Assembly (NCBI RefSeq): GCF_003318255.1
Contig: NZ_QOCF01000028.1
Location: 186,001 to 250,000 of the forward strand
Length of the DNA stretch: 64,000 nt
Reading direction: 5' to 3'
Origin: Ruegeria sp. A3M17
Lineage (GTDB): Bacteria; Pseudomonadota; Alphaproteobacteria; Rhodobacterales; Rhodobacteraceae
A program made the translations under genes and the position numbers. Below are positions 9,219 to 17,460 of this stretch, in pieces (position 1 is the stretch's first letter; every line of letters starts with the position of its first letter). The notes below the pieces were generated by a model. It was not told the origin of the DNA. It saw nothing but the letters and a program-made list of their open reading frames with translations, and ran no database searches.

Positions 9219-9809
9219 ATGGCAAAAGCAATGAGCGGACAAAAACCTGTGACCCCCTCTCCGGACGGGCTGGCGGCCTCAGTCAAAGCGGCCAAAACCA
9301 GGGGTTTACCCCCTGTTCACCTGTGGAATCCTCCGTTTTGCGGCGATCTGGACATCCATATCGCAAAAGATGGGTCTTGGACTTATTTAGGGTCGCCGAT
9401 CAACCGGTTCGAGCTTGTGAAGCTATTTTCCTCAATTCTTAAGAAAGAAGACGGGAAATACTACCTTGTGACCCCGGTGGAAAAGGTAGGAATCACTGTC
9501 GAGGATGCGCCCTTTGTGGCCGTGGATTTTGACGCGACAGGCGAGGGTCAGGCCCAAATACTGACATTTACGACCCGTGTTGGTGATACCGCGATAGCTG
9601 GCCCTGATCACCCAATCCGGATTGTCATCGATCCCGAAACAGACGAGCCGTCACCCTATGTATTGGTTCGCACTAATCTTGAGGCGCGCATAGATCGCAA
9701 GAGCTTTTATCGCCTTGTGGACATTGCAACGCACAAAGATGGCTGGTTTGGCGTCTGGTCCGGTGGGCAGTTTTTCCCGCTTGTCCGGTCGGACAGCCTG
9801 ACCGACTAG
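9219..9809 (+). CDS. DUF1285 domain protein
   Basis: The protein of about 190 residues has the DUF1285 pattern PPVHLWNPPFCGDLDIHIAKD (first 20 residues are the family core) followed by WTYLGSPINRFELVKLFSSIL and KYYLVTPVEKVGITVEDAPF. DUF1285 is a small cytoplasmic fold of unknown function that commonly sits divergent from this moxR operon. ATG codons occur at 9219 and 9231; AAAAGGAA at 9211-9218 abuts the first, so the second (MSGQKP) is also plausible. Its stop overlaps the stop of the convergent EamA gene by 4 bp. Confidence 0.88.
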   Translation: MAKAMSGQKPVTPSPDGLAASVKAAKTRGLPPVHLWNPPFCGDLDIHIAKDGSWTYLGSPINRFELVKLFSSILKKEDGKYYLVTPVEKVGITVEDAPFVAVDFDATGEGQAQILTFTTRVGDTAIAGPDHPIRIVIDPETDEPSPYVLVRTNLEARIDRKSFYRLVDIATHKDGWFGVWSGGQFFPLVRSDSLTD

Positions 9810-10750
9810 GCCGGTTTTGCGGCCCGACGATCCTGAGCCAGAACAACCGCCATCGCGACGACCCCTGCGCCCAGCGCACGGGTCCAGTTCCACTCTTCGC
9901 CCAGCACCAGCATGATCAGCATCACGTAGAAGGGGGCGACATTGATGTGAAAGGACGTAAGCGCGACACCCAGTTTGCCAATCGATGCAACAAACAGGAT
10001 CTGGCTGAGCGCCATGGAAATCAGCGAATAGATCGCCAGCATTCCAATTTGACGCGAGTCTATAGAAATGGATGGCACGATATCCATGCCCAGATGATGT
10101 GCTCCGGCCATCAGGATTGTTGCCATGAAGAACCCGCCAAAAAATGTGACCGCTGCGCGCCCGGTCTGGCTTAATTCGGGGAAATCTCGCGAGGTTGCCT
10201 GGCTACCCCAGCAAAACAGGGCTGTCGCCGCAACGGCACAGGCAGCGCCCAAACCCAACTGTGCCGGTGCGACGGCGCTGGTGGCGATCAATCCGCCCAC
10301 TACCGAGATCAGAACCCCAACAGCAAAATTCCACTTGAGTCGCCGAGTACCAGACGCAAGTTCCAGCAATGTCGCAATCAAGGGCGCGCATGAGGCAATG
10401 ATGGCCGTTGTGACCGGGTCAGTCAGTTTTTGCGCCACGATCAGCAGAAACATCCCCAGACCGATGCCAAACCCGCCGACAACAAACGCATGTCCCCAAC
10501 GGGCGCGCAGAACCCGTTCCGGGCCATCTATCATGACCCAAATCGGGAGTAGAAACGCAACAGCCATGGCCATGCGCGCAACCAACAACGCAACTGGCGG
10601 CCATGTCTGCAACAGCACCTCGGCCGCCGGAAACCCAGCCGCCCACGTCAGCATGGACGCCACTGCCAAGCCATTGCCTGACAAGGCCGAATTTTGCCCG
10701 GCAGGCGCAGAAAGGGCGTTCCCGCGCGCGGGGTCTGGGCTCATCGCCAT
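9806..10750 (-). CDS. EamA/DMT-family transporter
   Basis: This inner-membrane protein has about ten hydrophobic helices in two EamA repeats (first from MLTWAAGFPAAEVLLQTWPP, second from GLGAACAVAATALFCWGSQA), the drug/metabolite transporter layout, and normal length near 314 residues. The ATG at 10750 was chosen over a GTG at 10774; AAAAGG lies about 12 bp upstream. Members export amino acids, metabolites or drugs; the substrate cannot be inferred. It is transcribed divergently from the hydroxypyruvate-isomerase-like gene at 10926, and its stop codon interlocks with that of the DUF1285 gene. Confidence 0.88.
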   Translation of the reverse strand: MAMSPDPARGNALSAPAGQNSALSGNGLAVASMLTWAAGFPAAEVLLQTWPPVALLVARMAMAVAFLLPIWVMIDGPERVLRARWGHAFVVGGFGIGLGMFLLIVAQKLTDPVTTAIIASCAPLIATLLELASGTRRLKWNFAVGVLISVVGGLIATSAVAPAQLGLGAACAVAATALFCWGSQATSRDFPELSQTGRAAVTFFGGFFMATILMAGAHHLGMDIVPSISIDSRQIGMLAIYSLISMALSQILFVASIGKLGVALTSFHINVAPFYVMLIMLVLGEEWNWTRALGAGVVAMAVVLAQDRRAAKPA

Positions 10751-10925
10751 TATGTTCGAACCTTTTGTTGGCACGGCGTTCTGAAATGATTCGCCGCGTT
10801 GCCCTGACCCTCGCTGATTCAGTCAGCCCGATCTGGTCGAATTTCGACAAACTGTCGTTTTCAGTCTCTTTCGTTGAAATCGCCTCGCGGATAAGGTCGG
10901 CGCACCAGCTAACCAAAGGCCTCCG

Positions 10926-11675
10926 ATGACAAAATTCGCAGCCAATATCTCTCTGCTCTTTGCCGAGCTTCCCTACCTGGACCGGTTTCAAGCCGCTGCA
11001 GAGGCCGGGTTCAAGGCGGTCGAGATTCTGTTTCCCTACGAACTGGCCGCCAAAGAGACACACCGCGCGTTGCTGGCCAACGGTTTGGATCTGGTGCTGA
11101 TCAATGCACCCCCACCCAATTACACCGGCGGCGATCCCGGTTATGCCGCTGTTCCCGGTGGTGAAGGCCGGTTCCAGTCGGATATCCGCCGTGTTTTGCG
11201 CTATGCTCAGGTTCTCCGCCCGGGGCTGATCCACATCATGTCAGGCTATTCCTCGGGACCGGACGCGTTTGAATGCATGGTGCACAACCTGCAATGGGCG
11301 GCCGACCTTGCACCGCAACAACAGTTTACGATCGAACCGCTCAACCCCGTGTCTCAGCCCGACTACTTCCTCAATGATTACAACCTGGCTGCTGATATCC
11401 TGGATCGTGTGGATCGCCCGAATGTAGGCCTGCAATATGACAGCTTTCACGCCCATATGATCCACGGGGACGCGCTGGCTGTTTGGGAACAGTTTCATCC
11501 AAGGGTCGTACATGCCCAGGTCGGAGCCGCCCCGGACCGCTCTGAACCGGGACGCGGTCCGACGGATTTCGCTCAGCTTTTTAACGCTATGACGGCGTCG
11601 GAATATTCCGGTTGGGTAAGTGCCGAATACACCCCGTCAACATCCAGAACCGTGCATTCACTGGGCTGGATGTGA
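10926..11675 (+). CDS. hyi: Hydroxypyruvate isomerase family TIM-barrel protein
   Basis: The 249-residue protein starts MTKFAANISLLFAELPYLDR, the typical opening of Hyi/OtnI enzymes, and continues with AAEAGFKAVEILFPY, a conserved QFTIEPLN strand carrying the metal-binding Glu, an LQYDSFHAHMIHGD segment with Asp and His ligands, and a late VSAEYTP strand. The family interconverts hydroxypyruvate and tartronate semialdehyde, or 2-oxo-tetronates, in glyoxylate and sugar-acid pathways. No tartronate-semialdehyde reductase or carboligase gene is beside it, so the exact substrate is inferred only. The start is backed by a family-like N-terminus and a GGCCTCCG context with weak SD. Confidence 0.85.
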   Translation: MTKFAANISLLFAELPYLDRFQAAAEAGFKAVEILFPYELAAKETHRALLANGLDLVLINAPPPNYTGGDPGYAAVPGGEGRFQSDIRRVLRYAQVLRPGLIHIMSGYSSGPDAFECMVHNLQWAADLAPQQQFTIEPLNPVSQPDYFLNDYNLAADILDRVDRPNVGLQYDSFHAHMIHGDALAVWEQFHPRVVHAQVGAAPDRSEPGRGPTDFAQLFNAMTASEYSGWVSAEYTPSTSRTVHSLGWM

Positions 11676-11754
11676 CGCCAGATACCCTATTCCGTCTGGC
11701 AATCAGGGCGAAAATACCTAAAACCGGGGCATCGCGACCTTAAGGATGCCCGAA

Positions 11755-11985
11755 ATGATCCCTGCCCGCTTTGCCCATGCTGTGTTCGGACTGATCATGT
11801 CCGGCCTCATGTCCTGTATCGTCACCGGCATCGCCACCGCCAAAGCCGTAGGATTCGGACCATCCACATTTGGTGACTGGATGGCGTCCTGGGCTTTTTG
11901 CTGGCCGATCGCCTTCGCCGTCATCCTGACCCTTGGACCCACTGTGAAACGCATGGTCGAGGGCTGGGTCAGACCGCAAGATTGA
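11755..11985 (+). CDS. DUF2798 small membrane protein
   Basis: A protein of about 76 residues with two transmembrane helices (AHAVFGLIMSGLMSCIVTGI and WAFCWPIAFAVILTLGPTV) and a short charged C-terminus, matching the DUF2798 family. The ATG at 11755 is preferred because AAGG sits 8 bp upstream; an ATG at 11746 would directly abut the same AAGG. It lies alone between the hydroxypyruvate-isomerase-like gene and convergent polA. Function unknown. Confidence 0.8.
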   Translation: MIPARFAHAVFGLIMSGLMSCIVTGIATAKAVGFGPSTFGDWMASWAFCWPIAFAVILTLGPTVKRMVEGWVRPQD

Positions 11986-12034
11986 TCCGCTGCAAAGAGG
12001 GCCCGATGAGCAGCGCAGCACCCATTTTTTGCAG

Positions 12035-14833
12035 CTAGTGTGCCTCGGCCCAGTTGGCGCCCTGTCCGGCATCCACGCTTAGCTTGACGTCCAGTTTTAC
12101 AGCCGGATCAGATGCGCCTTCCATCACGTCGCGCGCCACCTCGATCAAAGGGTCCACCGCACCCTCGGCGACTTCGAACAGCAATTCGTCATGCACCTGC
12201 AGCAGCATTTTGGCGGGCAGACCATTGATCGCATCTGGCATCCGCACCATCGCGCGCCGGATTACATCCGCCGCCGTTCCCTGAATCGGTGCATTGATCG
12301 CCGCCCGGCGCGAGAAGCCCGCATGAGGCCCTTTGGCGTTAATCTCAGGTGTATGGATTTTACGTCCGAACAAAGTCTGCACATAGCCATGCTCTTTGGC
12401 AAAGGCGACAGTGTCGTCCATATACTTGCGAATACCCGGAAAGCGTTCAAAATAGCGGTCGATGAACCCCTGTGCCTCGGCACGTGGGATGCGCAGATTG
12501 CGCGCCAGCCCAAAGCCTGAAATGCCGTAGATTACACCAAAGTTGATCGCCTTGGCCTGACGGCGGATATCCGGCGTCATCTCGTCCAGCGGCACATCGA
12601 ACATCTCGGACGCGGTCATGGCGTGAATGTCCAGCCCATCGGAAAATGCCTGTTTCAGGGCCGTAATATCAGCGATATGCGCCAGAATGCGCAGCTCGAT
12701 TTGGCTGTAGTCAAGGCTGACCAGCACGTTGCCCGGCTCGGCAATGAACGCCTCGCGAATACGGCGACCTTCCTCGGTGCGCACGGGGATGTTCTGCAGG
12801 TTCGGATCGGTCGAGGCCAGACGCCCCGTGTTGGCTCCGGTGATCGAATAAGACGTATGCACCCGAACCGTATCGGGATTGATATGGGTTTGCAGCGCGT
12901 CGGTGTAGGTCGACTTCAGCTTTGACAGCTGCCGCCAGTCCAGCACGCGACGTGGCAGTTCATGCTCGGTCGCGAGGTCTTCGAGAATGTCAGCCCCGGT
13001 CGAGTATTTCCCGGTCTTCCCCTTCTTGCCGCCTTCCAGACCCATCTTGTCAAACAGGATCTCGCCCAGTTGAGCGGGGGAACCGACGTTGAAGTTCTCG
13101 CCTGCCAGCTCGTGGATTTCAGCCTCTAACCCGTCCATTTTCTGGGCAAAAGCATTGGACATCCGGCTCAGAACATCGCGGTCAACCTTGATACCGTGCA
13201 TCTCCATTTCGGCCAGAACCGGCACCAGCGGGCGTTCGAGCGTTTCATAGACGGTTGTCACCTGCACCTGATGCAGTTGCGGTTTGAACAGCTTCCACAG
13301 GCGCAGAGTGATATCGGCATCTTCGGCCGCATAGGTGGTCGCTTCATCAATCGGAACCTTGTCGAATGTGATCGCCGATTTACCCGAACCCAGCAGCGGT
13401 TTGATCGGGATCGGCGTGTGGTTCAGATAGCGTTCGGACAAAGTATCCATACCATGCCCATGCTCGCCGCCATGCATTGCATAGGACATCAGCATCGTGT
13501 CATCGATTGGCGCCACGTTCACGCCATAGCGGGCGAAAATCTTGGCGTCGAATTTCATGTTCTGCCCGATCTTCAGGATCGACGGATCCTCGAGCATCGG
13601 CTTCAGCAGCTTCAGAACCTCATTTATGGGCATTTGCCCCTCGGCCAGCGCGTCTGAGCCGAACAGATCGTCGCTGGCGCTTTCGCGGTGGATCAGCGGG
13701 ATGTAACACGCCTCGCCCGGCTCGACTGACAGCGAGATACCGACCAGATCGGCAATCATTTCATTTAGGCCCGTGGTTTCCGTATCCACCGCGATCCAGC
13801 CGCGCTCGTACGCCTGATCGATCCACTTTTGCAGCGTACCCGCATCCCGCACACATTCGTATTTCGACGCATCAAAGGGGATAGCTTCAGCTTCGACCAC
13901 CTCAGCAGCCGGCGCAGGCGCATCGGCAATCGCTGGCGCTTCGGCACCCAGCTTGTCCGCGATCCGCTTGGTGAGCGTGCGAAACTCCATATCTGCCAGA
14001 AAACCCAGCAAGGTGTCCGGTTCGGGATCTTTCACCTCAAGATCGTCCAGCGTGAAATCCAGCGGTGTATTCTCGTCCAACTGCACCAGCTTCTTCGACA
14101 GCTCGATCTGGTCGCGCTTTTCGATCAGGGTCTGGCGGCGCTTGGGCTGCTTGATCTCTTCGGCGCGGTCCAACAGCGTTTCCAGATCACCATATTCGTT
14201 GATCAGAAGGGCGGCCGTCTTGACCCCGATACCAGGCGCACCAGGCACGTTATCGACGCTATCCCCGGCCAACGCCTGCACATCAACCACGCGTTCAGGG
14301 CCAACGCCGAATTTCTCAATTACGCCATCGCGGTCGATGCGCTTGTTCTTCATCGCATCCAGCATTTCCACACCGCCGCCAACCAGCTGCATCAGGTCCT
14401 TGTCCGAGCTTACGATGGTCACACGCCCGCCCGCCTCACGCGCCTGCACAGCAAGGGTCGCGATGATGTCGTCGGCCTCGTACCCCTCCAGCTCTTTGCA
14501 AGCGATGTTAAAGGCTTTCGTCGCTTCGCGTGTCAGCGGCATCTGCGGGCGCAGGTCCTCGGGCATCGCTTCGCGGTTGGCCTTGTAGAGGTCATACATA
14601 TCGTTGCGGAACGTGTGCGAGCCTTTGTCAAAGATCACCGCCACATGGGTCGGTGCGTCCGGGCCAGCGTTCCCTTCAACATATTTCTGCAACATGTTGC
14701 AAAAGCCGGAAACGGCGCCAATCGGCAGCCCGTCCGACTTTCGCGTCAGTGGCGGCAGCGCGTGATAGGCCCTGAAAATAAAGGCCGATCCGTCAATCAG
14801 ATGCAGGTGACACCCTTTTCCGAAATTGCTCAT
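12035..14833 (-). CDS. polA: DNA polymerase I
   Basis: At about 932 residues this is a full three-domain Pol I. The N-terminal 5'-3' exonuclease shows HLIDGSAFIFRAYHALPP, the EGYEADDIIATLA acidic cluster and a H3TH region (VPGAPGIGVKTAALLI). The 3'-5' exonuclease starts at WIAVDTETTGLNEM with its DTE catalytic triad intact. The polymerase has motif A VSLDYSQIELRILAH, the O-helix RRQAKAINFGVIYGISGFGL and motif C LLQVHDELLFE. Start at 14833 (MSNFGKGCHLHLIDG) with GGAG upstream; the frame extends further but without family similarity. It replaces RNA primers and repairs DNA. It follows the YrbL-like gene after 124 bp. Confidence 0.97.
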   Translation of the reverse strand: MSNFGKGCHLHLIDGSAFIFRAYHALPPLTRKSDGLPIGAVSGFCNMLQKYVEGNAGPDAPTHVAVIFDKGSHTFRNDMYDLYKANREAMPEDLRPQMPLTREATKAFNIACKELEGYEADDIIATLAVQAREAGGRVTIVSSDKDLMQLVGGGVEMLDAMKNKRIDRDGVIEKFGVGPERVVDVQALAGDSVDNVPGAPGIGVKTAALLINEYGDLETLLDRAEEIKQPKRRQTLIEKRDQIELSKKLVQLDENTPLDFTLDDLEVKDPEPDTLLGFLADMEFRTLTKRIADKLGAEAPAIADAPAPAAEVVEAEAIPFDASKYECVRDAGTLQKWIDQAYERGWIAVDTETTGLNEMIADLVGISLSVEPGEACYIPLIHRESASDDLFGSDALAEGQMPINEVLKLLKPMLEDPSILKIGQNMKFDAKIFARYGVNVAPIDDTMLMSYAMHGGEHGHGMDTLSERYLNHTPIPIKPLLGSGKSAITFDKVPIDEATTYAAEDADITLRLWKLFKPQLHQVQVTTVYETLERPLVPVLAEMEMHGIKVDRDVLSRMSNAFAQKMDGLEAEIHELAGENFNVGSPAQLGEILFDKMGLEGGKKGKTGKYSTGADILEDLATEHELPRRVLDWRQLSKLKSTYTDALQTHINPDTVRVHTSYSITGANTGRLASTDPNLQNIPVRTEEGRRIREAFIAEPGNVLVSLDYSQIELRILAHIADITALKQAFSDGLDIHAMTASEMFDVPLDEMTPDIRRQAKAINFGVIYGISGFGLARNLRIPRAEAQGFIDRYFERFPGIRKYMDDTVAFAKEHGYVQTLFGRKIHTPEINAKGPHAGFSRRAAINAPIQGTAADVIRRAMVRMPDAINGLPAKMLLQVHDELLFEVAEGAVDPLIEVARDVMEGASDPAVKLDVKLSVDAGQGANWAEAH

Positions 14834-14957
14834 GCGCGCGCTCCGTTCTGGTTGGAAACGGTTCTGCCACAGGCCCGCGCGGGTGGCCAGCAAAGAAGGT
14901 AGTCAATCCACACAAGAGGCCGGAAAACTGTGCCGGAACGTTAACGCAGGCCGTCAA

Positions 14958-15620
14958 TCACGCGACGCGGAATTCCTGTTGCGTTCTGTCCCAGATCAGC
15001 CCGACACGCTCGGCGATGCCGTTCATCTGCTTGTGCAGGGACCGGTCGTTCAACCTGCGGCTCAATGTGCGCAATGGAATAAGATTGCGTTCTCCGTAAC
15101 CATCGATCAGCAGAAACATCCGGGTTTGATGGCGCAGCCCGTAGACAATGTTAGTCTCGTGAATGTCGCGGGCAACAATTTGAAGCTTAAACAGTTTTTT
15201 GGCGAAACTGTTCAATTCATTCAGAACATCATCGCTCAGCGCTCCATCCTCGCACAGCTTCGCAAGGGGCTGTGCGAGCTGTCCGTCATCGGATTCGATC
15301 CGTTCCACAACGATCGCCGGACCAATGTCGGTTTGCGCTATGCCAAAACATCGCGCCAAAGGCAGTTGCTCGATGTCGGTGCCGCTTTTCAACGCCGCCT
15401 TCATCTCACCCTCGATTTCCTTCAGCGCATTGCGAAAAACAGAATCGGGCAGAAGCCGCCGGATCAGCCGTTTTGCAAAGGATCGGTTGGGCCGTTTGCG
15501 CGGGCGCGTCACCTTTACCAGCAAATGGGATTGCCCCGGACAGGCATACACGTCTCGATGTCCGCCACTGGCAATCGGGTCCTGATCGGACACCTGCAAA
15601 AGCTGCACTGCAAAAAGCAT
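14958..15620 (-). CDS. YrbL-like (PhoP regulatory network) kinase-fold protein
   Basis: The 220-residue product begins MLFAVQLLQVSDQDPIASGG and resembles the YrbL family, a small protein-kinase-like fold: GGHRDVYACPG replaces the glycine loop, LLVKVTRP holds the VxK lysine, a catalytic-loop-like ARDIHETNIVYG and a metal-binding-like FLLIDGYGE follow. The start at 15620 has CGGAGG 8 bp upstream and lies 13 bp after the stop of the zinc-finger gene, so the two are probably co-transcribed. In enterobacteria YrbL belongs to the PhoP regulon; the role here is unknown. Confidence 0.8.
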   Translation of the reverse strand: MLFAVQLLQVSDQDPIASGGHRDVYACPGQSHLLVKVTRPRKRPNRSFAKRLIRRLLPDSVFRNALKEIEGEMKAALKSGTDIEQLPLARCFGIAQTDIGPAIVVERIESDDGQLAQPLAKLCEDGALSDDVLNELNSFAKKLFKLQIVARDIHETNIVYGLRHQTRMFLLIDGYGERNLIPLRTLSRRLNDRSLHKQMNGIAERVGLIWDRTQQEFRVA

Positions 15621-15633
15621 CCGGCCTCCGAAT

Positions 15634-15849
15634 TTATTGCGCGTCGTGCTCCGACAGCACGTATTTACAATCGCAATACGGGCAATCGACCCAGCCGGTA
15701 TCTTCGGGGATCTGCAACCAGACACGCGGGTGGCCCAACGCGCCTTCGCCGCCGTCACAGGCGACACGTGCGGTTTCGACGAATTTGGTTTCCGGTGCAT
15801 CAAGTGTCACGGCTGGCGATCCTTCATTGGTTGTCGGCCTCGCGGGCAT
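15634..15849 (-). CDS. Zinc-finger (zf-CHCC) domain protein
   Basis: A small protein of at most 71 residues carrying VACDGGEGALGHPRVWLQIP and DCPYCDCKYVL, the Cys-His-Cys-Cys zinc site of the zf-CHCC family, which in mitochondria is the NDUFS6 subunit of complex I. Homologues in alphaproteobacteria are stand-alone and thought to bind zinc. An in-frame GTG at 15810 with AGGA upstream (VTLDAPETKF) is a serious alternative start, since family members usually begin near there. It is divergent from the ABC ATPase gene, only 15 bp away if the ATG starts are right. Confidence 0.85.
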   Translation of the reverse strand: MPARPTTNEGSPAVTLDAPETKFVETARVACDGGEGALGHPRVWLQIPEDTGWVDCPYCDCKYVLSEHDAQ

Positions 15850-15864
15850 GCATTAGGTGCGTTT

Positions 15865-16890
15865 ATGAGCGATGAGCAAACCGGGGGCAAGGGTCTCATG
15901 ACCGATGCGGCAATCAGGATCGATGGACTGCGCAAGACCTATCGCGGCGGCAAGGGCCAGCCCGAGAAACAGGCGCTGAAGGGCATTGACCTGAGCATTC
16001 CACAGAGGTCGGTGTTTGGCCTGCTGGGTCCGAACGGGGCCGGTAAATCGACCTTGATCAACATACTGGCCGGTCTGGTGGTGAAATCGGCGGGTTCCGT
16101 GTCGATCTGGGGGTACGATCAGGACCGCAACCCACGCCAGTCCCGCTCCGCGATTGGCGTGATGCCACAAGAGTTGAACCTTGACCCGTTTTTCACCCCC
16201 CGCGGCGCGTTGGAGGTGCAGGCCGGTTTGTACGGCGTACCCAAGGCCGAGCGCCGTAGCGATGAGATCCTTGAACTGGTCGGCCTCAGCGACAAGGCCG
16301 AATCCTATGCCCGCACCCTGTCGGGTGGCATGCGGCGGCGGTTGCTGCTGGCCAAGGCGCTGGTGCATCACCCCAAGATTTTGGTGCTGGACGAGCCGAC
16401 GGCAGGCGTGGATATCGAACTGCGCCAGATGCTCTGGACAAATGTGCGCAAGTTGAACGAACAGGGCATGACCATCATCCTGACCACGCATTACCTGGAA
16501 GAAGCGCAGGAAATGTGTGACGAGATTGCAATCATCAATCACGGTGAGAAAATCGCGCAGGACAGCACCGCCAACCTGCTGGGCCGAATGGACAGCCGTA
16601 CCATGGTCATCGTGCCCGACAGCCCGGTCATCGATCTACCCGCAACCGAAGGGGTCGAGGCCGCCTTGCGCGACGATGGCAACCTTGTGCTGCAGTATCG
16701 CAGCGCCCAGACCAACGCCGAACAGGTTCTTGAAGCTGTCCGCGCAGCCAATATCCGCATCCGCGACGTCCGCACTGAAGAGGCTGATCTAGAAGATGTG
16801 TTCCTCGCCCTGACATCCAGCCGCTCCGAGGACGCCCCGGCGGTTGATCCGGATCAGCCGCGCCGGGGAATGCATAGGGTCAAGCTTTAG
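15865..16890 (+). CDS. ABC transporter ATP-binding protein
   Basis: A single ABC ATPase of about 341 residues: Walker A GPNGAGKST, Q-loop VMPQEL, signature LSGGMRRRL, Walker B ILVLDEPTAGVD and switch H in TTHYLEEA, followed by a C-terminal extension of the type seen in CcmA/DrrA/YadG-like exporters. The ATG at 15865 has AGGTG upstream; a second ATG at 15898 is possible. No permease gene accompanies it, and the next gene is convergent with a 4-bp stop overlap, so its membrane partner must be encoded elsewhere. Confidence 0.9.
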   Translation: MSDEQTGGKGLMTDAAIRIDGLRKTYRGGKGQPEKQALKGIDLSIPQRSVFGLLGPNGAGKSTLINILAGLVVKSAGSVSIWGYDQDRNPRQSRSAIGVMPQELNLDPFFTPRGALEVQAGLYGVPKAERRSDEILELVGLSDKAESYARTLSGGMRRRLLLAKALVHHPKILVLDEPTAGVDIELRQMLWTNVRKLNEQGMTIILTTHYLEEAQEMCDEIAIINHGEKIAQDSTANLLGRMDSRTMVIVPDSPVIDLPATEGVEAALRDDGNLVLQYRSAQTNAEQVLEAVRAANIRIRDVRTEEADLEDVFLALTSSRSEDAPAVDPDQPRRGMHRVKL

Positions 16891-17351
16891 TCTCGGTCGA
16901 TTCGGGCCTGATAGCAGTTGTTTCGCGCGGATCGGACGTGGATATAGGCCACATCTGGTCGGGCAAAGATATCTCGGACTTTTGCACCGATCTGATCCGT
17001 AGGCGTGATCGCCCCGGTGCCATAGACGATGCGGTCATCTGTGCCATAGCCCTTAATAAGGTAGTCGGGCGACGAGGTCAGGATCTCGGGCAGGTCTTGC
17101 CCTTTGTATCGCTCACAGGGTGCAACACACAGAAAGATTGGCCCGGTTTCCGCATATGGATGTGTCTCTAAAAAGGGCCTGTGGGCCAAGACCAGCATTT
17201 CTTCGCCCTCGGGAATGTTCTGCAAACAATGGCGACACGGGTTACCGGCACCCGTGGAAACGGCCCGTTCTGGCGTTGCGCCATAAGCATCCGGGTGACC
17301 CGCCTGAAGGGCGCGTACGTCGTCGGTGGGTAATGCGGTGATTTTGAACAT
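16887..17351 (-). CDS. DUF1203 domain protein
   Basis: A 154-residue protein beginning MFKITALPTDDVRALQAG with GGAGA 7 bp upstream of the ATG at 17351. It contains NPCRHCLQNIPEGEEMLVLA, a GPIFLCVAPCERY segment and a C-terminal VAYIHVRSARNNCYQARI, all characteristic of DUF1203, a small cytoplasmic family of unknown function with conserved cysteines. Its start is 109 bp from the divergent dnaE2, so this gap holds both promoters. The stop interlocks with that of the ABC ATPase gene. Confidence 0.88.
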   Translation of the reverse strand: MFKITALPTDDVRALQAGHPDAYGATPERAVSTGAGNPCRHCLQNIPEGEEMLVLAHRPFLETHPYAETGPIFLCVAPCERYKGQDLPEILTSSPDYLIKGYGTDDRIVYGTGAITPTDQIGAKVRDIFARPDVAYIHVRSARNNCYQARIDRD

Positions 17352-17429
17352 TTCGGGTCTCCTTTTTCCCGACACTGCCCATCGGACCAAACCCAATCGA
17401 CCCGTTTCCTGCGCAAAGGACTCGAAAAA

Positions 17430-17444
17430 GAACAAAACGTGAAT
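17430..17444 (+). promoter_or_regulatory. LexA (SOS) box-like site upstream of dnaE2
   Basis: GAAC-N7-GAAT at 17430-17444 differs at the last base from GAAC-N7-GAAC, the reverse complement of the GTTC-N7-GTTC LexA operator known in alphaproteobacteria. A TATAAT at 17444-17449 overlaps the end of the box, so bound LexA would block the promoter. The dnaE2 ATG is at 17461, leaving a very short leader. Confidence 0.6.
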
Positions 17445-17460
17445 ATAATATGGAATCGTC

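Noticed and set aside
11989-12035. GCTGCAAA / TTTGCAGC dyad at the polA 3' end
   Set aside because: The arms are only 8 bp with a loop of about 31 bases and include the polA stop codon, so it was not called a terminator.
15637-15864. N-terminal extension of the ABC ATPase
   Set aside because: The extension is antisense to the zinc-finger gene and has no similarity to ABC proteins; ATG at 15865 has an SD.
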